Assembly: GCA_013396995.1 (NCBI GenBank) | Contig: VWZP01005531.1 | Location: forward strand, 124,001 to 188,000 | Direction: 5' to 3' | DNA from: Dicaeum eximium | Lineage: Eukaryota; Chordata; Aves; Passeriformes; Dicaeidae | Length of the DNA: 64,000 nt | Shown here: in pieces, positions 1-13,200 of the stretch | How the letters are laid out: each line of letters opens with the position of its first letter | Numbering within the stretch: the first letter of the stretch is position 1 | Program-made: the position numbers and the translations under genes | The notes under the pieces: model-generated | Told to the model about the DNA's origin: nothing | Seen by the model: only the letters and a program-made list of their open reading frames with translations | Database searches by the model: none

Positions 1-499
1 AGTTGCCATCCTAGCAAGAAAGCATTTGTCCTGCAGAAAAAATTTTTCATGTTGCAAACTATGCTAAAACTTGCAAATTTTAGCGCATTTGTTTCCATTC
101 ACTGACGGCTATAAGTTTTGCCAAAATCTACAAAATTTCTCCAAGCATATGAATTTTTCCTGGCCAATTCCAATCACAATTGCAATTCCAGCACTGCATG
201 AATACCTTGAGGTGTTGGTCCAATTCTAAATGTCATCTTAGTAGGCAGGAGCTCAGTAAGGCTGATATACAGGATGTTGGCACATCCCACATGCTTTATA
301 GTAGGAAGCAGGTTGTCGGCAAAGCTCCAAAGAAAGACAGAAAATTATTCTTGGTTTCCAGCATTTTGCCCAGACTTCAGCCACATCTCAGGACTCTGAG
401 GAGTATTTCTCCTTTCCCACTTATTCTCACACATAGCTGCACCATCCCTTGTTTCTCCTGGGTACATGGAGGTGCAAACCCATCCTAGGTATGTTTGGT

Positions 500-1226
500 T
501 GACATGGCTCAGCAGAGCCTGATCTAGCTCGATGGCACACCGGCAAGCTGCGCTAAGTGTGAGGAACAGCAGGGGCTGGGGTGCTGCCCACTGCTGAACC
601 TTAGAGCCACTGCTCTACAGTGAAAGCTGTTCTCCGTGTCTAGGAGCAGGCGAAGGAAGAGAGGGAGACTCTCACTGTTGAGGTTCTAACAGGGTAGGGG
701 TTTATTGGAGCAAATAGGTACAGGGACCAAGGACTGACACTGAAGGTGTTCAACAGCTGAGAGCCCTGAGCACTGCTGTGCATGGGTTTAACTACAGCAA
801 CCAATCAAGGGATGGGTACAACGAATGAACCAATCAGGGATCAGCAGGGGTGGAACGAGATGGATTACATAGTTGGCTTGGGACCAATGGGAACAAGAGA
901 GATGAGTGGGGAGGTTACATGGTCCAATGGGGCATCCTGAATTAGGGGATTTCCAAAGGGGTGGAATCAACAGGGATTGGCCCAAGCTGGGAGTGACAGA
1001 GAAGGTTTGGGAAGGAGAGGTAGGGTTTCAGTGATGGGCAGGGGCGGAGGGCGTGGTTACATTGATTTATAGAGAAGGGACTGGGACAATGGGAGAGAAA
1101 TGGCCATGTAGAGAGACCTCCAGGGAGGATACAACTTCGGAACAAACCAACTGGGGAAGAACACAGGGGTACATGAGAACAAACCATTAACAATAAACCT
1201 AATAAAAATAATTATATGCTGCAACA
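500..1226 (-). mobile_element. Solo LTR, ERVK-like (6-bp target duplication)
   Basis: A 727-bp solo LTR. On the minus strand it starts TGTTGCAGC and ends CCATGTCA, and it is flanked by perfect 6-bp copies of TTTGGT at 494-499 and 1227-1232. A minus-strand AATAAA poly(A) signal lies at 701-706, and several CCAAT-box-like ATTGG motifs precede it. It is clearly related to the LTR at 49508-50172: both share the TGTTAAATGGTTTG-like start and a CACTGTAGAGCAG stretch in U5. No gag or pol follows, so this is a recombined solo LTR. It lies in the sense orientation of the host gene, so its poly(A) signal could in principle act on the host pre-mRNA. Confidence 0.85.
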
Positions 1227-1232
1227 TTTGGT

Positions 1233-2357
1233 ATGTACATTAGGATACACCTTAGAGTCAGAAATACAAGACAATGAGGACTTCCACAATCGGAGACAAA
1301 GCTGACTGTCTCAAATTGTTGAACACATCTTTTTTTTGTTTAAAATTTCACCATGGAATATACAATGAAAGGATTATTTGAGTCTCTCTCTAACTCCTCC
1401 TCAGTATTCTGTATCCTCTACAAAGCTAAACTTTGTGTCCATTTATGCATTTTAACATTTCTTATCAAAATAGTACAGATTATTATCTCTGAGTACTTTT
1501 CAGGAATGAATGTACAAAGACTGGTGGCTCTATAATAATATTTCAGAACAACTGCAACAGGCAAGGGAAATTACTTTGCCTGAAATATTTTATTTATATT
1601 ATTAAATTACCTATTAAATTTATTGACTCCTCAAATAATTAAAGAAAAAATCTTGATGGAATACTTGCATTTAGGTTCACAGAATATTCTGATGGTGCTA
1701 GATTCACAAACCAGCATGTACTCTGCAGTGTTATACAAAGATGTTTTGACAGCAGGGAAAAGAATTCTAAGCTATAACCCCATTCAAAATAGATGACTGA
1801 CAAACAAAACATTCATTATTAGAACAGGCTATATTATTCGATTGCAAAATAATAAATGCATTATAAATTTACTCTGACTTACATCACTTATGCTTTTTCT
1901 CCTTAGTGGTATGATAGATAAGTCCATCATAGTGCTAGATTACATACTACATTGATTATGTACTATACTGATTGTCTGTTCAGGGTGAATATCAGTAACA
2001 GACTAAGAAAAATCAGACAGAAGGAAGCACCTGCATCTTTGAAATCTTCCAAAGTTATAACTTGAGTCTGTCTCCACATAGTCACTATCCCCAAATATCA
2101 GTGGGTTGGGGGTGAATAAAGGGTTGGGAGGGGACATAGCCAAGACAGCTGACTCAAACAGAAGGATATTCCATTACAAAGGACATCAGGCTCAGCAATG
2201 ACAGACCAGAGAAAGGACATGGAAGGGGTAGACAACTCTGGCTATGGCATTTTTCTTCCCAAGTAACCATTAGGCATACTGAGCCCAATTTCCTAGGCTG
2301 AACATCTTCCTGCTGATGGGAAATAGTGAGTTAATTCCTCTTTTTGCTTTGCTTGTG
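1233..2357. other. Intronic sequence without recognised features
   Basis: AT-rich unique-looking sequence between two LTRs. I see no exon, repeat or RNA gene here. Confidence 0.5.
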
Positions 2358-2855
2358 TGTGTTGTGGTGTGTTTTTACTCCCAATGGTTTGTTCTATTTC
2401 CCCCTGTGTTGATAGTTCAGTCCTAGGTTGTGTGTCTTGTCCTAGCTCTGCCCCTTGTTCTGGGGTGTTCCCTGTCAGTTTTGTATCCCTCGAAGCACCA
2501 TTGGTTTGTCCCTCCCCCTCGTTGCCCTCATTGGTTTGTACATTGTAATCCTCTCCTTATGCTCCTCCCCAGTTTTCCCCTATTAGTTAAAGTTTTGTAC
2601 CCTCCCGTTGAACCTCCCTGTTTAATAGCCCCTGCACACTTTTGTCCTCCATCTTTGGTCCCTGGCCCTTCCATAGAATAAATAATTTTGGAAATCATAC
2701 TAAAGACCTCTCCCTTGCCCTTTCTCCTGCCCTCGATGCTTAACAACCTGCACCACTGAGCTTAAGCCCTAAAGCTGTATCCCAGACTGTGCTGCTTTCT
2801 GGGAACAGCCCACTCTTGGGCCAGTGCCGGGAGCTGGCTGGGGAAAAATCTGGCA
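2358..2855 (+). mobile_element. Solo LTR, same broad family as the LTRs at 38.5 and 49.5 kb
   Basis: The early part, with AATGGTTTGTTC followed by a C-rich U3, matches the layout of the LTRs at 38497 and 49508. AATAAA lies at 2677-2682, followed by about 170 bp of U5-like sequence. The ends are less certain than for the other copies because the 5' junction lies in a (TG)n run. TTGTG at 2353-2357 and at 2856-2860 would give a 5-bp duplication, with termini TGTGTTGTGG and CTGGCA. No internal retroviral genes are present. It is antisense to the host gene. Confidence 0.65.
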
Positions 2856-2865
2856 TTGTGTTATG

Positions 2866-2990
2866 TGTGTGTAGATTTTTCTGTTCTATTAAACTGTCAT
2901 GATATCAGTACATGAGTGTTTTCACAGTCCTTAAATTTTTCTCCTCCTCTTGCAGAAGGAGAAGGCCGAAAATGGCAGAGTGGGTGCACC
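2866..2990 (+). mobile_element. ERVL-type LTR fragment (3' part)
   Basis: The segment with ATTAAACTGTC, a degraded CAGTACATGAGTGTTTTC block and a pyrimidine-rich tail resembles the poly(A)/R/U5 part of the LTR at 18789-19385, read on that element's sense strand. It is truncated at both ends and lies directly after the LTR ending at 2855. It may be an older insertion into which the other element landed, or chance similarity over a short AT-rich block. Confidence 0.35.
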
Positions 2991-3721
2991 CACCAGAGTC
3001 TCCAACCAACCTTGAGTTTTATACTGCAACTGTTTTTTTCTGAGAAAATACAATGTGCAATCACATGTGAAAGTCACATGTTAGCAATCTAATTTTTTTT
3101 TTTTTTTGAGGATTGAAGTAAAAATTCTAAAGAAAAAATAGATACTTACGTGGAAACTATTTCTCTTTGAATTAGACATTATAAGAAACTAACTGCACAG
3201 CAGTCAGAATAAACACAAGAAAACGTACACTTACTTTAAGACTGCTCTGTAAATCTAGTCATAAAACACGGCAGAATTCTTCTTCTCAAGAAAGAAGCAT
3301 TCCATCTTGTGAAGCGCTTTCACCATGTCTTATACAATCTACTTTGCTCCTTTCCAGACCTGTTCTTGACAGACTGTCTAACATTCTGACTTATGATGGG
3401 CTCTTACTCCATTATGGCTCATAGTAGAAAGTGGTTCATACCACATAATCTCAACAAGTGAGTCCATGTACTTACATGTCTGTTAAATTTATACCCTAGG
3501 TAAATAATTTTCAGCTTTAACAAGTTGAACTAAAAGGGCAGAACATCTAATATATATGCTCGCAAGTATGGATGAACAGGGTAGTATATAATCTTAAAAT
3601 TCTCTGTACAAATATATTTCTTAAAAAATTATCTGTTTACTTTGGAACAGAATGAAACAGTGTTTCTGATAACTACCAGAAATTGAAAAAGTGTGCATTT
3701 TGTTCTACTGTCTGCATTAGG

Positions 3722-3826
3722 ATATATATGTGTGTGTGTATATATATGTATATATACATATATATATATGTACATATATGTATATACATACACACATATA
3801 TGTGTGTGTGTATATATATATATATG
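3722..3826. repeat. TA/TG alternating microsatellite
   Basis: About 105 bp of alternating purine-pyrimidine sequence, built from mixed (TA)n and (TG)n runs with TACA interruptions. It is partly self-complementary and could form a cruciform or Z-DNA. The reading frames through it are Tyr/Ile/His low-complexity and not genes. Confidence 0.9.
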
Positions 3827-4787
3827 CATTTAGACATATATTGATACTCAGGAAAGCAGATGGAAGGAGGTATTTGTCATGTCTTAAGTGCCATTTCTTA
3901 TCATGCTTCCCCAAAAGTCTGTGTACTGTGGGATTTCTCTCTGCTTTTCTAATGACCAACAGAGGATTCTTAATAAAGTAGTAGATTATAGGTTTATAAT
4001 TTAAATATGGAAAGTGATTTATCCTGCAACATACTGAAAAGAAAATCACCTTCCCTTTGTCTATTTCTCATTTTAAGTTCCTCCTTTGTGTAATTTAGGT
4101 TACACTCAACCAAAATCCTTATCCCCATGAAAATAAAAACCACCACCACTAAGCTACTAGACAGATTAAATCTTATAATTTATATATTCTTCTTTGAATA
4201 TATTGTTCCCAGTACAACACTTTCTGGCTGAATATATAGTTTATAAATTACATCTTTTAGCCTTATTGTTCAAAATCTTATCTTTTTCTTGCTCTTGAGC
4301 CACTAGAGAACATGCTGATAGCGGTTCTGACTCCAACAGATAATACCTGGGGCCTCAGAATATGAGTATTTCTTATAGCGTGATGATTTATTATATGCAT
4401 GACTTTCTTTGTTGAAGTCAGTATCTAACACCAATATTTTGTATCAGAAGTATTCAACTATATATACAAATGGAACATCAGAATAGCTTTTTCCTGCTTG
4501 TCTCTTTCTCAGGCTTTTATGACCACACACCACAATACAAATGTCCATGAAGACATAAATGAAAGCAAAATACAGTACACTAAGTAAAACAAACACTGGA
4601 CTACTACTACCACAGGAAGAATGTATCTCTTACAGACTATTGAGAGACTGCAGATATATTGTACCTGGTGGGTGTAAGGTCTTCATTACCAGGGAAAACT
4701 CAGGTGTCAATGAAAGAAAGTTTTTCTGGCTGTGTTTGCTATATGGATACAAAGAGACATGTACATTCTAAAAATATTAAGCTTTTT

Positions 4788-5150
4788 AAATCATAGAATC
4801 ATCATAAATTAATTTAGGATGGAAATTACCTCTAAGACCATCCGGTTCAGCCATTAACCTAACACTGCCATCTTCACCACTAAACCATGTCCCTAATCAC
4901 TACATCTACAGGTCTTTTAAATCCCTTCAGGGATGATGAATCAAACACTTCCCTGGGCAGCCTGTTCCAGTGCTCTGTAACCTTCTTGGTGAAGAATTTT
5001 CTCCTAATATCTGATTTAAACCTCCCCCGAGGTCATTTCCTCTTAGCCTATCACTTGTTATTTGGGAGAAGAGAACAGCCCCCAACTTGCTACAACCTCC
5101 TTTCAGGTTCTTGCAGAAGCCACCTCTCACAGCCTTTCCCCAAAGGATAG
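4788..5150 (-). mobile_element. CR1 LINE 3' end, truncated
   Basis: This is the reverse complement of the 3' end of an avian CR1. The 3' terminus appears as AAATCATAGAATCAT, the complement of the CR1 terminal octamers. It is followed by CCACTAAACCATGTCCCTAA, TCCCTGGGCAGCCTGTTCCA and CATTTCCTCTTAGCCTATC, hallmark blocks of the CR1 3' end. Similarity fades after about 5150 (CCTCTCACAGCCTTTCCCC). It is 5'-truncated as most CR1 copies are, and diverged at many sites, so it is not young. Confidence 0.9.
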
Positions 5151-8100
5151 TTTCACTGTGTGCCTAAGTTCTTCTATGAGAGAGACAAAGCCCACCCAGT
5201 CCAGCTGTCCTCTGTGTCTCTGTTTCAGCATAGCCACAAACAGATTAAACAGACAAGTGTTTTCTGACATAAGCTAAAAGTGAAATTTTCCTACGAGTAC
5301 CTCAGTTCTTACATGCTTTCCTACATTAGATGTATATAGTTTCATTTTCTTTGTAAAATCCATATTACTTTTGGAGAGCTTCCAAATGACTACATTGGTG
5401 TTTCAGTAACAAAATATCTTAAGAGCATGGTCATTGCTATTACCAAAGGACATACCATAACAAATCTCATATCTCTGATATGACTGGTACTGAGTTGCTA
5501 GAAAAGAGGTAATCCTTTGTATAATAGGCTCTTTTGATTTCTGATTACACAGTGCACACAGTTGAAGGATAATGTCATTCTTACAACAAAGGTAAACACC
5601 AAATATCTCATGCCTGTTGAACTGCAGTGTGCTATTTTTTTGACTTTTTAAATATTTCTCTCTGAGCAATCATAATAAATGGCAAGTCAATGATTTCTAA
5701 TGCATAATGCAGTTGAATTTAATTAGTACTGACCCAAGCAAAACATCTCAGAACATTATCAGAATTTTTTCATGCTTTGACACTTCATTCATAAAAATAA
5801 AAAAGAATATTTTAAAACCAGCTCCTTTTCACTATGCAATACATAAAATTATGACAACACACTCAAACTTGACTTTCTACTTGTGAAAAATGTCAAGGAT
5901 TTATAAATGTTCATTTACTTTTTGTGTGTATATGCACCTCTTGAACGCCACACTGTTTTTAAAATGGGGGACATTTTCCTGGGTTTTGTGATAATAGGGA
6001 GCACAGTAACTTGGCTGTTCTTTGCTTTGCTCTTTACATCTCCCTTGCTAAACACCAGCAGCACAGGGACCGTGGGAGCTCTGTTTCTTTCAAGACAATT
6101 TGCCAGAATTTAATAGGTAGACACAGCCGTGATGGAAATCTAATGGAACTATGTACTTGTCTAATGATAATCACTTATTCTGTGAAAAATACTCTTTCTG
6201 TACGGGAGTATATCTCCCATAAATCTATGGATAACTATGTCATTTTTACCAAATGTTAGCAAGTATACATTTGCATTTCAAATGAGAATGTGACTTATTT
6301 AGCCACATGAATAACAGAAGTCATCAGAAGCTCGTAGATCGTGCTGAGGAAGCTTACGCATAATATGCAATACTTAAATGACCATGTTTTCTTGCTTAAT
6401 GTCATACATGTTTCAGATAAATATTATTTACAGAATATGCTGCTGTTTCAGCTAAGCATGGCATTGCATTTGAGTCTAGTGGAATCTGAATCTTGCTTAC
6501 TAATTAGAAAATTATTAATAAGTTTTACAAAATTTGAGTGTACTAAAATCCGAGGGTTAAAATGAAATGGAATTAAATTCTTCTAGGATAACCACCCCCC
6601 CCACCCCCAAAATTGCAAACAGAGCATTCTCTTAAAGCCATATTCAATAAAAAGGAATTCTGAAAAACAGAAAAACAGAATAATTTTTTTTGTAAAATAA
6701 ACACAAAATCTGAGAAGATTCCTCTAGAGGAATGTTCCTCAGAATGTTTTTCTGCATCATTTTTCCATGACAGAGATGAATTATTAATTCTGTACAGCCT
6801 GGGGACAAAAAAAAAAAGTACAGGATGGAAACTGTGATTTGATTTAGTAATGTATTTTGCTAGCAATGATAGAAACTACTTTGTATTTTTTAGAGAATAT
6901 AGTGGTTAGTTGGTTGCTGTTCTGAACATTGTTAGGCATTTTTATGCTGCTTCTGTTTACCTACCTACATGACCAGTATAATACTTTAAAAATCTGATAG
7001 CACTGAAAAATTTCACTAGAAAAGTAAGAAAAGTACCAAGGAGTACCAAGCAATAAAACACACGGAACAGTTGTACTTCTCTGAAACATATCTGTCTTCC
7101 AGAGGAAGTGCTGAATACTGTGGTTAGGCAGTAGATGTTTAATAATTTTATAAGCAAACTGCACTAAATAGATGTAAAGGGAGCAAAGACACTTCAGCTT
7201 ATCCAAAACACTACTGAATTTCTGCCAACAGTGCTTCCCATGAAAGAAAATAACTTCATTATGAATTCTAGTCTCTGTCTTCATGTAGGGCAAATTAATG
7301 GGAATTTTGATTTTCTAAGAAATGCTAAAAACTCTCTTGCTTCATTAAATTAATAGCTCCTGAGTAGAAATATAGAAAAAACATGATGAACATTATTAGA
7401 TACACAGATGCAAGAAAACAGAAAAGAGAATAAAGCTGCTTCAGATTTACCTTTCTGTGCCATGAAATTATGGCTCATCCAAAGAGAAAACCAACTGATA
7501 TGAGTACCAAATGAGCTGCATTAGGCAGTCAGAGACAAAGAAACAGAACCTCCAAAGTGTTCAAAAAAAGGTTTAGTTTTAAATACTTCTTTTTGGGAGC
7601 ACTGTGATGCTGTACTAACAGCACAATCATAATTGTCACAGTGCTTAACTCTGACTTGGTTTATGTTATGTTTCTGTAAAGAAAACCTTAGGGAGGCTAA
7701 GAATTAAACTTCTATCAGTTAGCAGTAGCTTATATCAGGCCACCAGCAGTTTTATTACATATGTTTTTATTTCCAAGAATTTCAATTTTTAAGTTTTATT
7801 TTCAATTCTAAAATGTGAAGTATCTTCTTTATTTCATGCTTTACTCATGTTGGATCAGTAAACTTGTGGGAGACAAGCCGGTCCTTTGGCCTCCTTGAGG
7901 AAGAGCTCATGGCTCTAAAGAACAAAACACCTGCTAATGCTTGGCGCTTCTCTTTCGCTGACACAAAGACAGTCAGAAAACAACATAATTAATGTGACAG
8001 TCACTCCTGGGTTCATGGTCAAAGCCTATCACAACGGCTTGTATAGTAACATGAAAAACCGTGCTGGTGTCAGCTTAAGCAACTGGGTAAACGAAATTTT

Positions 8101-8870
8101 GGTTAAAAAAGAGAGAGAGATAGGAGAAATAGGAGAAACAGGACAAAGCTTTAAAGAAATTAGAAAAAACACAGACTATAGCAACTTCAGAGAGATGCAG
8201 AAAAAAATCACAGTGCCTCCATAATGCAACTTCATAGATTTCAAACTTTTATGCTGTTAATGTGCAGCTGGTTTTAGAACAATCCTGTTGAACATTAAGC
8301 TGCATCAGTATTACTGTTGTTCCTACTTTGATGGTTTCTCTTGCAATGTAAATAATCATCCCTCTAGGTAACAAATGCAGGTCACTGAAGTAAAACCTCA
8401 TACAAAAAAGGGCTCTTCTAGCAATCTGGGCATCCTGTTAAAATATATAGGCCATAACCCAGGTAATTCTTCAATCTGTGACTCATCTGACACCGAAAAG
8501 CAAATGTTGGCTAATTATTGCGACATTCTGGAGAAACTAGTTAAGTATCAACAGAGTCAGAGCAATCCTTTTAAATAGGATTATAGGCCTATATAATAGG
8601 CATATTTATATAGGCTGAAAAATTGAAAACATTTAGGAAGACTTTTTCAATGCAAAGTAACCAAAATTGATTCCTAAATCCTGACAATTCTTTATTTGAC
8701 TGTGTGAAATGGCACACATTAACTATTCAAAGCATTTAAAATAAGCTATATTATAAGTGCAATACTTACAGTAAGGATTATAGAGAGACCTTTGCACAGA
8801 GAACTTTGAAGAATTTTTTTTTTTCTTTTAAATCTTGAAAAACAGACTAAGAAATTTAAGATTAGGTATG
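5151..8870. other. Intronic sequence without recognised features
   Basis: Mostly AT-rich unique sequence. A run of C residues interrupted by one A lies at about 6594-6608. Two neighbouring plus-strand frames at 7937-8224 (95 codons) and 8375-8578 (67 codons) have no recognisable domain, no splice context that I trust and no family resemblance, so I do not call them genes. Confidence 0.5.
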
Positions 8871-10206
8871 TGTCGTGGTTTGAGATAGGAGTGTTTCACA
8901 GAAGTGATGAAAATTGTACACGCCTCTGTGAAATCACACATGTTAAATTTGGGAAAAAAACTGGGAACTTCCTTTTCCTTGTGGGAGGCAGTGAGGTAGG
9001 AGTCTGCCTGGCCCTTCCTGGCTAGGCCAGGCCCGGAGGCCCTGCCGGGGGCTGTGCCCCTTCCCCGCCTTGGGCTGCCTACCAGCACCCTTTTCCATCG
9101 TTTGCCGGGCAGGGAGAGAGGCGGGGCTGGGCTGTGCCACATGGGTGGAAGGAGCCAGCCATGCTAACATCCGGCTGATCTCATACCCTCCCCCCGCCAG
9201 CCCAGGGCCCAGCTGAGCACGCTGGGCCTTCGCCAAAATCCTGCAGCTGAGACCAGAGTGGCCTTCCTGCAGCCGCAGTTCCCGCGGCAGGGGTCGCATG
9301 AACATCTGCAGGCCCTGGGTGAATTGTTAAGCCCTTCAGTGCTCCAACCCTATTCCAGTGAGAGAAAGGAACCAGGTGAGACCCAATGTAAAGGAGCGAC
9401 ATGAGACATCGAGGTCAGTGAGGAAGAAGTCAAGCCCCAGATGGGAGGGATGAGGAGATGCTGAAAACCTTTTGTGATTTAAGGAAAAAAAGACTCTTTT
9501 TCCTGTAACACATGAGACTACTGGGGAGATGAAAAGTTCAAATTTGAGCAAGGGGTCTCCATGCTGAAGTTAGCAGATAATGAAATAGCTGTGATCCCAT
9601 GAGAAGGAGAGAAGACGAAGACCCCCATTCCCAGGGATGTAAAGATAAGATAGATAATGAGAACCTTTGCTCTTTTGAGCAGCTCATCTTTAAAACAGTA
9701 ACCCCAAAGTTGACGTGGCCCATAAACACAGCTCTAGGAAGGTTGTGGAGATGGGAAGGGCTTAACTAAGCAGGTTTTCCCCAGAGTGCTTGTGAGGACA
9801 CTGAAAGCCACAAGAGAACTGTTTTTTCCCTTGTGAAGAAGTTTTCCATTACATGAACAAGAGGGACTTCTCTCTCTGAGACAGTTGAGGAAAGACTATA
9901 TTATAGGTGGTGAACTGACTGGGAATTTTAGGTTTTGTTTCTTTACATTGTCTGTGAGAAAGACAGTCTTTCTTACTGTTTTCCTTTCTGATTCTTACTC
10001 TTTTCCTTTTAGTTACTGTTAATAAACTTTCTTTATACTTTCTTGAAGTTTTGAGCCTTTTTTGCCTTTCTCCTAGTCTTATCTCACAGCAGAAAAAGAG
10101 TACATTGGTGATTAGCCAGCACTGAAACCCACCACACTCAGTGGTGCATTGATTGAAGAAATTCAAAATTGGGAAATTCTAAAATTGGTGAACCAAAACC
10201 ACTACA
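8871..10206 (+). mobile_element. Long solo LTR, ERVL-like (5-bp target duplication)
   Basis: A 1,336-bp element with termini TGTCGTGGTTT and AAACCACTACA, nearly inverted repeats of each other. It is flanked by perfect 5-bp copies of GTATG at 8866-8870 and 10207-10211, a duplication length typical of ERVL-class (class III) elements. AATAAA at 10021-10026 is followed by a T-rich block and about 180 bp of U5, which sets the plus orientation. The interior at 8990-9320 is markedly GC-rich against the intron. Several frames of 60-120 codons occur but show no retroviral protein motifs. The length is large for a solo LTR. It is antisense to the host gene. Confidence 0.85.
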
Positions 10207-13200
10207 GTATGTAAACTTTGATAGGACCATTATTGTTCTCATCATGTAAGAAGACAGCAAGATTAGATCTTGGTATGCTAGTCTTCATGCTGGAAAGGAA
10301 CGCCTAGACATCATGACAAAAAAAAAATACTCCTTTATATTACAGAGTTTTGGAAGAGAATTCTAATAAGTATATAATGCAAATTTCAATGAAATAAATA
10401 GGATATAGAAATGCTCTCCCGTCCCTACCACTCTGAAAGACATGAAGCTGACAAATAAGGGTAGCCAAGAACTGAAAGGTCCACCTATCTCTCTCACACA
10501 CTAGCAAAGTATGCAACAAAGCTTGACTATTTCCAGCCCTGGAAACTTTACAGGGCTGAGGGCTGGACACGGCATGACAACCCAGCCCTCTCTTAGTTCA
10601 TCCATGGTTCCCTGTACTACCAGTGCTAATGTACTCCTGGGAAGCATTTGATCTCATGTTGTTTGAGAAACAAGAGCATGTACTGGGATATTATTAATTG
10701 TAAAGTTAATTTGTTAAACAACAAATGGCCAGCTTGATTTTCTTCTGTTTATATTAAATTTGTAGCTCAACAGGTTTATATGGTTTCATTATGCCATGCA
10801 CTAATTGTTAGTATGTTTTCATTATGGCATTATTATTACATATTTTATTTACATGCTTTCAGGCAATAAGCAGGTAAAACACATTTCTCCTTATGTGTCA
10901 TTCTAGATTATGTCTTATTGACAAAGTACCAGATTGATTCAAGGGTCTTACTGCAATGATTGTACTGATTCCTTTGCTTTATTTCTGATAGTGTGTTTAT
11001 TCTGGGATTATGACCTCTTTTGTTTTTTTTTTTTTTCCTTTCACAAGATCTAAGTCATAGTGTTCAAGTGGCAGACTAAAATGTCCCACTCAGCATATTC
11101 TGCTTTGAAACACTTGGACAAAGTTTTTTGGATTGCAAATGACCACAGAGCTTTGAGGGAGTTTGTGTGTTGCTAAGCGTATCCTGAACTAACAAGTAGT
11201 TAAAAAAGCTGGCCACTATTTTTTTAAAGGAGATAATACACTGTTGTAAATGTTCAAAATTCAATAAACATTTTTTTTCTTTCTAAATTGGTATACTGTC
11301 CTCAATGTAAATGGTCATAACTTGTTTTTCTGTGAAGCTTAAAATCAAAATGTTCTCTCCTCAGAAAATGTCAGCTTCTTTCTCCACCTCATCTCTTATC
11401 CATCATAAGGAAAAAAAATAAGATTTGCAATTTTTACAGTCAAAAATGAATAACAGATATTAATGTCAGTTTTATTGCTTTTTTATCTGTAAAATCTAAT
11501 TAAATTTTAAGGTTTGATTAAATGAAACATATAAAAATAGAATTTGAGATATAAGATTCAGAAACTTTAATAGTGATTTTTTATTTTATCAAATTCAATA
11601 TAATGTCAAGTACGGTGTTTGTTAGAGATATATAATATACGAAACAACATCTAAACAAAGCTGATTTAGTGTTAAAATCAGAAAATTTGGGAAAAGCATA
11701 CACTTTAAATCTTTGAAGACAACAAAAGTCCAGGTCACTTTGTACCATAAAGTTGTTCACAAAACTCTGAAAAATCTTGAAAGAGGCTGAAATAAATCTA
11801 AGCAGAAAACCAGTATGCTGAATGAATATCTTGCCTGACAAAGAGAAGGAGCTGGAGACTGAAAATCAATGGATCTGCAGAGAGATATGAGAAATTGGGA
11901 CTACTTGATGGACAAGATCATGAAGGACTCACATTACTCTATTCTTCATAGAACCTAGGATTTAATGCAGATGCTAGAGGGAAAAGGAAGAAATAAAGAA
12001 CAACATTTATTTTAAAACCATGCATTCATCTTCTCTGGCTCTAACTTTTGCCTTAACCCCAGAAGATGCGTTATCCCCACTGGTTGCATAAATATGACAG
12101 TGAACTGAGTATAGACTATATGGCCACATATATTACAAAAAATTCTCTAAAACGAGCAATAATTCTCAGGCAGGCTCATCAGGAATCTCTTCTGATAGTA
12201 TCTGAACAGAAACTCCAGTGCTAATTTCTTGAGAGTCAATGCAGTTTACAGTTACATAATACTGATTGCACAGACAAGTAATTCTTGAGTTCAGAAAACT
12301 GAGTCAAGAAAAAAGTAATGCCAGAAAGCTGAGAGAAATAGACTGATACCCTTTGAAACAGCACATGCAAAACCAAGAATTAAGATACATTCTATGCCAA
12401 CATTCTTAAACACCTTGTATAAGCTCTACTCTTGAGATCTTCAATGCAGGAGAAAACATGTATAATGCTATAAAAAAATTGAACTATTGCAATTTTCTAT
12501 ATATGTCCTAAGTAATTTTGTTTGTGATTTTAAATACTATATGTTTTTAAAGCTGTCAACTACAGTTTTGCTATTGTTCCCCTAAAGTCAAGGGAAATGG
12601 CACCTCAGTAAGAACAAGGAACATTTCTTTGAAAGAAACTATGGCACAAGTTTAAAAGAATTTTGTTATTGGATTGGATTGGATTTAGTATGGGTGGATG
12701 AAAATTGTGCAGCAGAATATTTTTCAGCAGAACCTGATAATTTGCTGATTATTTGACTTAAAACGATCAGTAGAAAAATGTAGAAAATCCAAAGCTGAAT
12801 TGCATAAAAAGCTGTTTGTGACAACTAGACAAGAAAACTTATTGTTTTATAGAAAAATTTTATTAACTGTTGAGGTATTTTACTTCATTCTTTTACAAAT
12901 GAAACTCGGTCATACTAAATATTTTCAACTTTTAAAATGCAAGAAAGTAAAACAAATTTTAAAAATGGCTATTAAATTTATATTTGGCTTTTCTCCCACA
13001 GCTGAGCTGTAAACTTTTCTACATTATCAGAATTTACTAGAAAGGAAAACAACTTTCACAATTTTCAACAATTTTGGAGAGCTGCTGTTCCAAGGTTCAA
13101 TGGGATTTGAATTGTTCAAAGTATTTTTCCTTCAGCTCAAACTAGGGATTCTATTAGAAACATAGAAACTTGCTCCCCCAAATACAGGAATAATACTTGT

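Noticed and set aside
3629..4049. Overlapping Tyr/Ile/His-rich frames near 3.7-4.0 kb
   Set aside because: They are translations of the TA/TG microsatellite.
7937..8578. Two neighbouring plus-strand frames (95 and 67 codons) as a small gene
   Set aside because: No family resemblance, no convincing splice or promoter context, and Lys/Glu/Asn-rich content as expected from A-rich DNA.
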